In this document: piece after piece, positions 1-5,755 of the stretch
How the letters are laid out: each line of letters begins with the position of its first letter
Numbering within the stretch: the first letter of the stretch is position 1
DNA from: an uncultured Oribacterium sp.
GTDB lineage: Bacteria > Bacillota > Clostridia > Lachnospirales > Lachnospiraceae
DNA length: 7,295 bases
Reading direction: 5' to 3'
NCBI GenBank assembly: GCA_902485915.1
Contig: CABTMH010000141.1
Coordinates: 1-7,295, forward strand
Position numbers and translations under genes: made by a program
The notes under the pieces: generated by a model
Told to the model about the DNA's origin: nothing
Databases searched by the model: none
Seen by the model: only the letters and a program-made list of their open reading frames with translations

Positions 1-33
1 AACGAAAAGCTCTTGAAAAAACAGGCCTTGTAA
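1..33 (+). CDS. Possible 3' end of an upstream gene (partial)
   Basis: Reading from base 1 gives ten codons (NEKLLKKQAL) and then TAA at 31-33. An intrinsic terminator starts 31 bases later, which is the spacing expected for a + strand gene entering from the left. The third frame is also open to a TAG at 171-173, but it would run through both hairpins, so it is less likely. Too little is present to name a product or to be sure which frame is used. Confidence 0.25.
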   Translation, partial: NEKLLKKQAL

Positions 34-63
34 AAGGTCTGATTAAAGTACGTCATAATTCAG

Positions 64-97
64 AAAAACTCGGCCGCAGCCGAGTTTTTTCCTTTTT
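64..97 (+). terminator. Intrinsic terminator, probably bidirectional
   Basis: AAAAACTCGGC (64-74) pairs perfectly with GCCGAGTTTTT (79-89) around a CGCA loop. On the + strand it is followed by TTTTTT, CC and a second T7 run to about 99. On the minus strand the stem ends in TTTTT as well. It can therefore end transcription from the left-hand gene and back up pgi's own terminator in the convergent gap. Confidence 0.85.
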
Positions 98-101
98 TTC
101 C

Positions 102-151
102 GAAAGAAAAGCTGCCGTACAACCAGATTTTCAATCTGGTCGTGCGACAGC
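102..151 (-). terminator. Terminator of pgi, 19-bp hairpin
   Basis: Bases 111-129 and 133-151 form a long hairpin with a three-base loop. Read as minus-strand RNA, 18 of 19 positions pair (two as G-U) and one is a C-A mismatch; read as plus-strand RNA there are two mismatches. The minus-strand copy is followed by TTTTCTTTC. Both points suggest it acts on pgi transcripts, whose stop codon lies 58 bases upstream of the hairpin. Confidence 0.75.
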
Positions 152-209
152 CCCTAACTTAATGTCGAAATAGACTATTCAGAATATGTTCGGCATCTTC
201 CTCATGTAA

Positions 210-1790
210 TCAGATATTCAGAAGATCGCTGTATACCTTCAGTGCGCCGTCGGTCTCGTGTGCGAGTACCTTCTTCGCAAGGACCTTACCGAGCTGTACG
301 CCCTCCTGGTCGAAGGAGTTCAGGTTCCAGCAGAAGCCCTGGAACATCACCTTGTTCTCGTAGTGTGCGAGCAGTGCGCCGAGGGTTCTCGGATTCAGCT
401 GCTGACCGATGATGATGGAGGAAGGACGGCCACCCTCGAAGTTCTTGTTGCGGTTTTCGTCTTCCTTACCGCAGGCGAAGGCAACGATCTGGGCGGCAAC
501 ATTGGCACAGAGCTTCTGCTGGCTGGTGCTGCCCTGGATGGTATCATCCATGCCGATCTGGTTCTCACGGAAGCCGACGAACTGGAGCGGGATAATGTCC
601 TTACCCTGGTGCAGGAGCTGGTAGAAGCTGTGCTGGCCGTTGGTACCCGGCTCACCGAAGATGACCGGACCGGTCGGATAGTCCACCGGCTCACCGAAGC
701 GGTTTACTGACTTACCGTTCGACTCCATGTCGAGCTGCTGAAGATGTGCCGGGAAGCGGCTGAGGCCCTGGGAGTACGGCAGAATCGCGGTGCTCTTGTA
801 GCCGAGCACGTTACGCTCATATACACCGATCAGTGCGTCAAGCATATCCGGGTTCTTCATCGGATCCTTCTCTGCAGCGAGCTTATCCTCTGCGGCAGCG
901 CCCTCGAGGAACTCTGCGAAGACCTCTGGACCGAAGGCGAGAGACAGAACCGCACCGCCGACCGCTGAGGTGGAGGAGTAGCGTCCGCCGATGTAATCAT
1001 CCATATAGAATGCTGCGAGGTACTCCGGGCTGGTGGCGATCGGAGAAGTTGCGGAGGTGACGGCGATCATGTGCTTCGCAGGATCGAGGCCGAGTTTCCG
1101 AAGTGCGTTCATCACGAAGGTCTGGTTCGTAAGAGTCTCAAGCGTCGTGCCGGACTTGGAAACCAGGATGAAGAGGGAATGAGCAACGTCAATGTTGCGA
1201 AGAACAGCGGCTGCGTCATCCGGATCGACGTTACTGATGAACTGTGCATTCATCTTGAGGAGACCTTTCGTCTTCGCCCAGTTCTCAAGTGCGAGGTACA
1301 TCGCGCGTGGACCGAGGTCACTTCCGCCGATACCGATCTGAACGACCGTAGTAAACTTCTCGCCGGCTGCATTGGCGATCTCACCGGAATGAACCTTCTC
1401 CGCGAATGCTGCGATGCGCTTCTGCTGCTCTACGTAGAATGCACGCTTGTTTTCACCGTCTGCCACAACATCCTGACCGAGCTGTCCACGGGTCAGCTGG
1501 TGAAGTACGAGGCGCTTCTCACCGGTGTTGATCACATCACCGTTATAGAGATCCTCATACTTCTCTGCAAGCTGTGCCTCTGAAGCCAGCTTCACGAGCG
1601 CTGCGAGGACATCCTCATCGACCGCCTTCGCACCGTAGTTGTATGCCATCCCCTCTGCCATCGGCACGGAATAATTCTTTACACGAGCGGCACCATTCTC
1701 GCCGGTCATGACTTCCTTCAGGTTCACTGCCTTCACCTTCTGCAGCTCTGCATAGGATGAAAGCGTATCAAGATTCTTCCAATTCAGCAT
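210..1790 (-). CDS. pgi: Glucose-6-phosphate isomerase
   Basis: This cytoplasmic enzyme interconverts glucose 6-phosphate and fructose 6-phosphate in glycolysis and gluconeogenesis. The 526-residue product has two SIS (sugar isomerase) domains. Visible motifs are IGIGGSDLGPRA (about 152-163), the phosphate-binding SKSGTT (211-216), family signature 1 YIGGRYSSTSAVG (266-278) and signature 2 NSFDQEGVQLGK (491-502). By comparison with characterised enzymes, the catalytic residues are Glu356 (DMESNGK), His387 (GTNGQHSF) and Lys502. The E. coli enzyme has 549 residues, so this one looks complete. The frame is open to 1844, but ATG at 1790 is preferred because GGAGG lies eight bases before it (1799-1803) and the longer version would start almost at the predicted transcript start. 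The gene appears monocistronic, with its own promoter and terminator. Confidence 0.97.
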   Translation of the reverse strand: MLNWKNLDTLSSYAELQKVKAVNLKEVMTGENGAARVKNYSVPMAEGMAYNYGAKAVDEDVLAALVKLASEAQLAEKYEDLYNGDVINTGEKRLVLHQLTRGQLGQDVVADGENKRAFYVEQQKRIAAFAEKVHSGEIANAAGEKFTTVVQIGIGGSDLGPRAMYLALENWAKTKGLLKMNAQFISNVDPDDAAAVLRNIDVAHSLFILVSKSGTTLETLTNQTFVMNALRKLGLDPAKHMIAVTSATSPIATSPEYLAAFYMDDYIGGRYSSTSAVGGAVLSLAFGPEVFAEFLEGAAAEDKLAAEKDPMKNPDMLDALIGVYERNVLGYKSTAILPYSQGLSRFPAHLQQLDMESNGKSVNRFGEPVDYPTGPVIFGEPGTNGQHSFYQLLHQGKDIIPLQFVGFRENQIGMDDTIQGSTSQQKLCANVAAQIVAFACGKEDENRNKNFEGGRPSSIIIGQQLNPRTLGALLAHYENKVMFQGFCWNLNSFDQEGVQLGKVLAKKVLAHETDGALKVYSDLLNI

Positions 1791-1858
1791 CGTCATTTCC
1801 TCCATAAGGTACTTTTTCAGTGATGCGGCCGGACCACATCGCAAGTAAACCGTGTTTC

Positions 1859-1887
1859 ATTATACCATCGTGCGAAGGATTTCTAAA
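1859..1887 (-). promoter_or_regulatory. pgi promoter (sigma-A type, extended -10)
   Basis: On the minus strand a perfect TATAAT (-10, 1864-1859) is preceded by TGG, which makes an extended -10. A TTTAGA -35 box (1887-1882, 4 of 6 consensus) lies 17 bases further upstream. Transcription would start near 1852, giving a leader of about 60 bases before the chosen pgi start at 1790. Confidence 0.75.
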
Positions 1888-1894
1888 GAGGAAT

Positions 1895-2031
1895 GTTACG
1901 GATTTAACAGATGGGTGAACTGACCATGGGTGAACTGTTACCGTTACTGTTCACTCGTCGACTGGATTCATATAAGTTTTCGAACCTCCGACTGCCGTCC
2001 GCCGAGCTGCGAATGAACAGTAACCTGTTAC
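1895..2031. promoter_or_regulatory. GTTAC/GTGAAC dyad cluster between divergent genes
   Basis: The 336-base gap between pgi and the phosphatase gene (1791-2126) contains no convincing gene but many short related words. GTTAC occurs at 1895, 1937, 1943 and 2027, with inverted GTAAC at 2020. ATGGGTGAACTG is repeated 15 bases apart (1911 and 1926). GTGAAC (1930-1935) and GTTCAC (1949-1954) form a dyad with a 13-base spacer. An 11-bp perfect inverted repeat pairs 1943-1953 with 2014-2024. This could be an operator region serving both divergent promoters, or part of the dispersed repeat that overlaps it. The function is unknown. Confidence 0.4.
1943..2000. repeat. Dispersed repeat, copy 1 (upstream of phosphatase gene)
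   Basis: Bases 1949-1970 are identical over 22 bases to 2726-2747 in the same orientation, centred on CTCGTCGACTGG. Weaker similarity continues on both sides (GTTA-GTTCAC at the left; AGTTTT, CCTCCG and TGCCG at the right), so the homologous unit is roughly 58 bases. It encodes nothing obvious. Its family is not recognised. Confidence 0.75.
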
Positions 2032-2060
2032 CTGAATAATCAGAGATAAATATAACTGTA

Positions 2061-2101
2061 TTAACCACGCAAGCTACGCTATAGTATAGAAATATTATAA
2101 T
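2061..2101 (+). promoter_or_regulatory. Probable promoter region of the phosphatase gene
   Basis: This AT-rich stretch contains overlapping -10-like boxes: TATAGT (2080-2085), TATAGA (2085-2090) and a perfect TATAAT (2096-2101). TTAACC (2061-2066, 4 of 6 -35 consensus) lies 18 bases before TATAGA. The perfect TATAAT has no matching -35 box. Transcription starting in this area would exclude the ATG at 2100 as a start codon and favour ATG 2127. Which box is used cannot be decided by eye. Confidence 0.4.
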
Positions 2102-2126
2102 GAAGAAAACGAAAGCGAGGTTCTCT

Positions 2127-2717
2127 ATGACCATCTGGTTGACCCGTCATGGACAGACAAATCTGAATAAGCAGCATCTCATGCAAGGGCGGACGGATGA
2201 GCCGCTGAACGAGACGGGCCGTGCGCAGGCGCGGGCGGCGCGGGCGCAGCTCGGAGACATTCACTTCGATGCGGTCTATGCAAGCCCTCTCAAGCGTGCG
2301 ATCGAAACGGGCGCCATCATCGGCGATGTACCGATGGAGGAGGTCATCATCGATGAGCGGCTGATCGAGGCGGACTTCGGGCGCTTCGAGAAGAAGGGAT
2401 ATCTCCGGATGAGTCTGCCGATGACGCTGTACTGGGCGCTGCCGGAGCTTTTTCCGTGCCCGGAAAAGGACGGCGTGGAGAGCATCGCATCGCTCGTCGC
2501 ACGGAGCCGCTCGTTTCTCGAGGAGCTGGAGCAGAAGAACGATGAGCATGTGCTGATCGCCTGCCACGGCGGCATCATGCGGGCCCTCAGCGGATACCTC
2601 ATGGATCGCCGGAACGGGATCTGCTGGCGACCGAAGCCACGGAACTGCGAGATCCGCGTGTTCCGGGTGGAAGATGACCGGCACATGTACCTCGAGGATC
2701 TGAAACTTTCGAAGTGA
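2127..2717 (+). CDS. Histidine phosphatase / phosphoglycerate-mutase-like protein
   Basis: The 196-residue product belongs to branch 1 of the histidine phosphatase superfamily, which transfers phosphate through a phosphohistidine. Visible motifs are LTRHGQTN at the N terminus (His8 accepts the phosphate, Arg7 binds it), SPLKRAIET (Arg57), LIEADFG (Glu81, likely proton donor) and ACHGGIMRAL (His147). The length suits small broad-specificity phosphatases of the CobC/PhoE/GpmB type; the substrate cannot be read from the sequence. ATG 2127 is chosen because GAGG lies six bases before it and the RHG motif then falls close to the N terminus, as usual. An upstream in-frame ATG at 2100 has no ribosome binding site and overlaps a -10 box. 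The gene stands alone and uses many GCG, CGG and GCGGG-type codons, unlike the binding-protein gene beside it. It is flanked by two copies of a direct repeat. Confidence 0.9.
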   Translation: MTIWLTRHGQTNLNKQHLMQGRTDEPLNETGRAQARAARAQLGDIHFDAVYASPLKRAIETGAIIGDVPMEEVIIDERLIEADFGRFEKKGYLRMSLPMTLYWALPELFPCPEKDGVESIASLVARSRSFLEELEQKNDEHVLIACHGGIMRALSGYLMDRRNGICWRPKPRNCEIRVFRVEDDRHMYLEDLKLSK

Positions 2718-2719
2718 TG

Positions 2720-2778
2720 GTTATGGTTCACTCGTCGACTGGATTCAGGCAGGAGTTTTGTGCCTCCGTTGCCGCCCC
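2720..2778. repeat. Dispersed repeat, copy 2 (downstream of phosphatase gene)
   Basis: This copy begins three bases after the phosphatase stop codon and shares a 22-base identical core (2726-2747) with copy 1. Its right part can fold locally (AGGCA 2747-2751 against TGCCT 2761-2765), but no U-tract follows, so it is not a clear terminator. It is followed by a run of C (2774-2781) and a small CACCTG/CAGGTG dyad (2785-2790, 2802-2807). No gene is seen from 2718 to 2966. Confidence 0.75.
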
Positions 2779-2826
2779 CCCGGTCACCTGCAGGATCAGT
2801 ACAGGTGTAAACGAACTTGTATAGAT

Positions 2827-2917
2827 TGCATAATATGCGTGCATAAATGCATTTATTCGTGAATACCATGCATAAGAATGCGATAAAATACAATTTAGTG
2901 CATAAAAATACTTGCAT
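2827..2917 (+). promoter_or_regulatory. Array of four TGCATAA motifs, ARG-box-like operator
   Basis: The exact heptamer TGCATAA starts at 2827, 2840, 2869 and 2899, and a TTGCATT follows at 2912. Two copies form perfect dyads: GCATA-A-TATGC (2828-2838) and TGCAT-AA-ATGCA (2840-2851). The stretch 2867-2884 matches the Bacillus AhrC/ArgR ARG-box consensus, as I recall it (CATGAATAAAAATKCAAK), at 15 of 18 positions; 2897-2914 matches at about 12. The last motif abuts the -35 box of the transporter promoter, where a bound repressor would block polymerase. Regulation by an arginine-responsive repressor is an inference. Confidence 0.55.
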
Positions 2918-2939
2918 TCTCTGAAAAATGGATTATAAT
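2912..2939 (+). promoter_or_regulatory. Promoter of the ABC transporter genes
   Basis: A perfect TATAAT (-10, 2934-2939) lies 16 bases after TTGCAT (2912-2917, 3 of 6 -35 consensus). A-rich DNA lies upstream and could act as an UP element. Transcription would begin near 2946, leaving a leader of about 78 bases before the binding-protein gene. Confidence 0.7.
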
Positions 2940-2966
2940 CTCCTCATAGTCAAAAAGCGAGGGGTT

Positions 2967-3002
2967 ATGAAAAAGCTTTTGATTTATAACCGTAATATAT
3001 GA
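2967..3002 (+). CDS. Possible 11-residue leader peptide
   Basis: The leader of the transporter mRNA contains ATG followed by ten sense codons and TGA, giving MKKLLIYNRNI. GAGGGG (2959-2964) precedes it, but the spacing is short: four bases from GAGG. A dyad GGTTAT (2963-2968) / ATAACC (2986-2991) covers the start codon and could hide it. Translation would end nine bases before the next ribosome binding site, close enough to affect it. The one Arg codon does not make it a typical attenuation peptide. It may be chance. Confidence 0.25.
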   Translation: MKKLLIYNRNI

Positions 3003-3023
3003 TTCGGTTTGAGGAGGATTATT

Positions 3024-4013
3024 ATGAAGAAGAACTTAGCTATTCTGATGACCACTGTTCTCGCAGCTGCTTCTCTGGCAGCCTGCGGATCATCCAGCAC
3101 ACCAGCGACGACGACAGCCGCTGCTACTGATGCTGCTACCACCGCAGCTGCCGCTGAGACGACGGCTGCCGCAGAGGACACCACCGCTGCTGCCGAGGCA
3201 GAGAGCGAGGGCGCCGCAGAGGGAAGCGGAGAGATCGTAGAGGTTCCGAAGGATTTCACGACCGTAACCGCTGGTAAGCTGACGATCGCAACGTCTCCGG
3301 ATTTTGCACCATACGAGTTCTACCACATCAACACGGATGGCACACCAGAGCTATCCGGCTTCGATGTAGCACTCGGTAAGAGAATCGCCGAGGATCTCGG
3401 CCTCGAGGTTCAGTTCGTACCGATGGATTTCGACGGTATCCTCATGGAGCTTCAGAGCGGAAACGTTGACCTCGGCATGGCTGGTTTCTCCCCGAGCCCG
3501 GAGCGTGCAGATACCTTCGACTTCTCCGACCTTTACTATAAGGGTGGTCAGTCCTTCGTCATCCGCAAGGCAGACCATGATAAGTATAAGGACTACGCAG
3601 CATTTGATCAGCTTCCAGTAGGTGCACAGAACGGCTCCATCCAGATGGATCTCGCGAAGGAAAACACACCGAACGCAAACATCATCGGCCTCGCAAAGGT
3701 AACCGATATCGTTTCTGAGCTTGTTTCCGGTAAGCTCGAGGGTGGCTTCATCGAGACCGCCGTCGCAGAGCAGTACATCAAGAACTATCCGGAGCTTGAA
3801 ATCGCATGGGATGTTCCGTATGATACGCAGGGCTCTGCCATCGCTCTGAAGAAGGGCAGCGACCTCCTTCCGGCTGTCAACGCCGTCATCAACAACGCAC
3901 TGTCCGATGGTTCCATGGATCAGTACGTAGCTGATGCGCAGGAGCTTGCATCTGATGAGGGCAATGTCTATGAGGGTCAGCTCGACGCAGATGGCAAGGT
4001 TGCTTCCAACTAA
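3024..4013 (+). CDS. Amino acid ABC transporter substrate-binding lipoprotein
   Basis: The 329-residue product is an extracellular solute-binding protein of family 3, which delivers polar amino acids to an ABC importer. The N terminus is a lipoprotein signal: MKK, a hydrophobic stretch, then lipobox LAAC with Cys21 as the lipid anchor. Residues 22-75 form a low-complexity Ala/Thr/Glu linker that should hold the domain off the membrane. The two-lobed binding domain runs from about 80 to 315. SPDFAPYEF (91-99), GFDVALGKRIAEDL (112-125) and PSPERADTFDFSDLYY (157-172) are classic elements. By family knowledge, Arg161 binds the substrate carboxylate, and Glu244 sits where an acidic residue usually holds the amino group. 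The exact ligand cannot be read. ATG 3024 is chosen because GAGGAGG (3011-3017) lies six bases upstream; the TTG at 3009 overlaps that site. The gene is first in the transporter cluster and is separated from the permease gene by a terminator. Confidence 0.95.
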   Translation: MKKNLAILMTTVLAAASLAACGSSSTPATTTAAATDAATTAAAAETTAAAEDTTAAAEAESEGAAEGSGEIVEVPKDFTTVTAGKLTIATSPDFAPYEFYHINTDGTPELSGFDVALGKRIAEDLGLEVQFVPMDFDGILMELQSGNVDLGMAGFSPSPERADTFDFSDLYYKGGQSFVIRKADHDKYKDYAAFDQLPVGAQNGSIQMDLAKENTPNANIIGLAKVTDIVSELVSGKLEGGFIETAVAEQYIKNYPELEIAWDVPYDTQGSAIALKKGSDLLPAVNAVINNALSDGSMDQYVADAQELASDEGNVYEGQLDADGKVASN

Positions 4014-4046
4014 ACACGGATGGCAACATAAAATCTGATTCTTTTC

Positions 4047-4075
4047 TCTCCGGGGGCTTCCCCGGGGAGATTTTT
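4047..4075 (+). terminator. Terminator after the binding-protein gene
   Basis: TCTCCGGGG (4047-4055) pairs with CCCCG (4060-4064) and GAGA (4067-4070), leaving a two-base bulge, and is followed by TTTTT. It lies 33 bases after the stop codon. Partial read-through here would give more binding protein than permease and ATPase, a common arrangement for such importers. Confidence 0.75.
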
Positions 4076-4153
4076 GAGTCTATACTCAGCATGCTGAGTG
4101 ATACATTCAGCGTCCTACGTATATACTCAAAGCGCATCGCGATGTAGAGTATA
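4075..4153 (+). promoter_or_regulatory. Chain of alternating dyads before the permease gene
   Basis: TGAGT (4075-4079), ACTCA (4084-4088), TGAGT (4095-4099), ACTCA (4125-4129) and GAGT (4147-4150) alternate along the strand. Neighbouring elements can pair in more than one way. ACTCAGCATGCTGAGT (4084-4099) is a perfect 16-bp palindrome. TATACTC (4122-4128) pairs with GAGTATA (4147-4153) around the inner palindrome CATCGCGATG (4135-4144). This may be an operator, or an RNA structure controlling read-through or permease translation. I see no convincing -35/-10 pair here. Confidence 0.4.
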
Positions 4154-4186
4154 CATATCACTACTTATGAAAGGCAGGATTTACCT

Positions 4187-4966
4187 ATGACCATTAGCTG
4201 GGCCAATTTTGAGAAGTTATTTCAATACGGCACCATGTTCCAGCAGGGAATGATCGTCACCATCCTTCTGGCAGCCTGTACCGTATTCTTCGGCTTCATC
4301 CTTGCATTTTTACTTGCATTGATGCTGCTGTCGGATGTACGTCCGTTCCGTCATCTCGAGAAGATCAAGACGGAGGATATCCAGAAGAAAAAGCGCTATG
4401 ACCGCATCGCCGCGTTCAATCCGGTCCGTCTGCTGGCCAATGCTTACGTCCAGTTCGTACGTTGCACCCCGATGCTGGTTCAGATCTTCCTCGTGTACTA
4501 CATCATCTTCGGATTCGTCACCCTGCCGAAATTCACATTCTTCGGCTTCATCCAGTTCGAGCGTTTCTTCCCGGCAGCCGTCGCGATGGCACTCAACTCC
4601 GGTGGATATATGAGTGCGGTCATCCGTGGTGGTATCGAAGGTGTCGATGCCGGTCAGACCGAGGCGGCCCGTTCCCTCGGCATGACGAAGTCCCAGACCA
4701 TGTTTCATATCATCCTGCCACAGGCGGTGAAGAACATCCTGCCGGCCGTTGCGAACGAATTCGTGACGATCATCAAGGAGTCGTCTGTCTGCTACACCAT
4801 CGGTGTACAGGACATCATGTTTAACGTAAAGAGTGTACAGTCTGCAACCTTCATCATCGCAGAGCCGCTCATCATGGCGACCTTACTGTACTTCTGCCTG
4901 TGCTTCCCGACCAGTAAGATCATCGAGTACATCGAGAGGAGGATGCGTCAAAGTGACAACCGATAA
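4187..4966 (+). CDS. Polar amino acid ABC transporter permease
   Basis: The 259-residue membrane protein belongs to the His/Glu/Gln/Arg/opine permease family and forms the channel of the importer, probably as a homodimer because only one permease gene is seen. Hydrophobic segments lie at about 21-49, 95-113, 126-148 and 221-245, with a shorter one near 185-210. The hallmark EAA loop that docks on the ATPase is EAARSLGMTKSQTMFHIILPQAV (159-181), and the conserved YVQFVRCTPMLVQIF (87-101) is present. A charged stretch (residues 52-79, rich in Lys, Arg, Glu and Asp) separates the first membrane segment from that motif and looks longer than usual for the family. AGGCAGG (4172-4178) lies eight bases before the ATG and is only a moderate ribosome binding site. 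The ATPase gene overlaps its end. Confidence 0.95.
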   Translation: MTISWANFEKLFQYGTMFQQGMIVTILLAACTVFFGFILAFLLALMLLSDVRPFRHLEKIKTEDIQKKKRYDRIAAFNPVRLLANAYVQFVRCTPMLVQIFLVYYIIFGFVTLPKFTFFGFIQFERFFPAAVAMALNSGGYMSAVIRGGIEGVDAGQTEAARSLGMTKSQTMFHIILPQAVKNILPAVANEFVTIIKESSVCYTIGVQDIMFNVKSVQSATFIIAEPLIMATLLYFCLCFPTSKIIEYIERRMRQSDNR

Positions 4967-5705
4967 GCCAATGATTCAGGTCCGTGGCCTGAAAATGTAC
5001 TATAACTACGGAAAGATCAAGGCCCTCGATGGCGTGGACATCGATATCAACCGGGGCGACGTCATGGTCGTGATCGGACCGTCCGGTTCCGGTAAGTCCA
5101 CCTTCCTCCGGAGCCTGAACCTCCTCGAGTCGCCGACCGATGGAAGTATCATCTTCGAAGATAAGGACATCGTGAACGAGAAGATCAATCTTGATCAGTA
5201 CCGTCAGAAGATGGGGATGGTGTTCCAGCACTTCAATCTCTTCCCACATAAGACGATTCTCGAGAATCTGACCCTCGCACCGATGATCGTGAAGCACGAG
5301 TCGAAGGAGGCGGCCGAGAAGAAGGCCCTGGAGCTCCTGGAGCGTGTCGGTCTCCGCGATCGTGCTGCGGCCTACCCGGTGCAGTTATCCGGTGGTCAGA
5401 AGCAGCGTGTCGCCATCGTGCGTGCACTCTGCATGAACCCGGAGGTGATGCTCTTCGATGAGCCGACGAGTGCGCTCGACCCGGAGATGGTCGGCGAGGT
5501 GCTCGAGGTTATGAAGGAGCTCGCACACGAAGGCATGACGATGGTCTGCGTCACCCATGAGATGGGCTTCGCCCGTGAGGTGGGCAACCGCGTGGTCTTC
5601 ATGGCAGATGGCAAGCTCGTCGAGCAGGGAACACCGGAGCAGATTTTCGAGCATCCGGAGAGTCCGCGTCTGAAGGATTTTCTTGGGAAGGTCCTCGAGG
5701 TTTGA
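4953..5705 (+). CDS. Polar amino acid ABC transporter ATP-binding protein
   Basis: The 250-residue cytoplasmic ATPase powers the importer and resembles GlnQ/ArtP-type proteins. Visible motifs are Walker A GPSGSGKST (42-50), the Q-loop VFQHFNLFPH (90-99, Gln92), signature LSGGQ (145-149), Walker B VMLFDEPTSALD (165-176, catalytic Glu170) and the switch His202 in VTHEMGFA. All residues needed for ATP hydrolysis are present. The frame is open upstream into the permease gene. GTG 4953 is chosen because GGAGG (4938-4942) lies ten bases before it. ATG 4971, 28 bases from that site, is the alternative and would give 244 residues. With GTG, the gene overlaps the permease gene by 14 bases, which implies translational coupling. 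Confidence 0.96.
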   Translation: MTTDKPMIQVRGLKMYYNYGKIKALDGVDIDINRGDVMVVIGPSGSGKSTFLRSLNLLESPTDGSIIFEDKDIVNEKINLDQYRQKMGMVFQHFNLFPHKTILENLTLAPMIVKHESKEAAEKKALELLERVGLRDRAAAYPVQLSGGQKQRVAIVRALCMNPEVMLFDEPTSALDPEMVGEVLEVMKELAHEGMTMVCVTHEMGFAREVGNRVVFMADGKLVEQGTPEQIFEHPESPRLKDFLGKVLEV

Positions 5706-5714
5706 TTTTATAAC

Positions 5715-5755
5715 AAAGCGGCGTTTGCATTGTTTTCGCAGGCGTCGCTTTTGTG
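5715..5755 (+). terminator. Hairpin after the ATPase gene, probable terminator or attenuator
   Basis: Bases 5715-5728 pair with 5738-5751 over 14 positions, three of them G-U, around a nine-base loop. The right arm ends in CGCTTTTG, so only a short U-run follows. It begins nine bases after the ATPase stop. Termination may be incomplete, letting some transporter transcripts continue into the amidohydrolase gene. Confidence 0.55.

Noticed and set aside
121..140. tRNA-like anticodon arm (minus strand CCAGA-TTGAAAA-TCTGG, like tRNA-Phe)
   Set aside because: There is no acceptor stem, D arm or T arm around it; the stem simply continues to 19 bp, so it is a hairpin and not a tRNA.
258..710. 150-codon + strand open frame across from pgi
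   Set aside because: It lies antisense inside a clearly coding pgi gene, has no ribosome binding site and matches no family; GC-biased codons create such shadows.
1904..2134. 76-codon minus-strand open frame in the divergent spacer
   Set aside because: It lacks a ribosome binding site, crosses the dispersed repeat and would overlap the phosphatase promoter and start. Its hydrophobic N terminus reflects the AT-rich DNA.
2774..2807. C-run followed by CACCTG/CAGGTG dyad as a terminator for the phosphatase gene
   Set aside because: The stem is only six base pairs with an 11-base loop and no T-run follows.
2276..2917. 213-codon minus-strand open frame over the phosphatase gene and the intergenic region
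   Set aside because: It spans the repeat and the operator array, is Ser/Arg-rich at its C-terminal half and is antisense to a gene with intact catalytic motifs.
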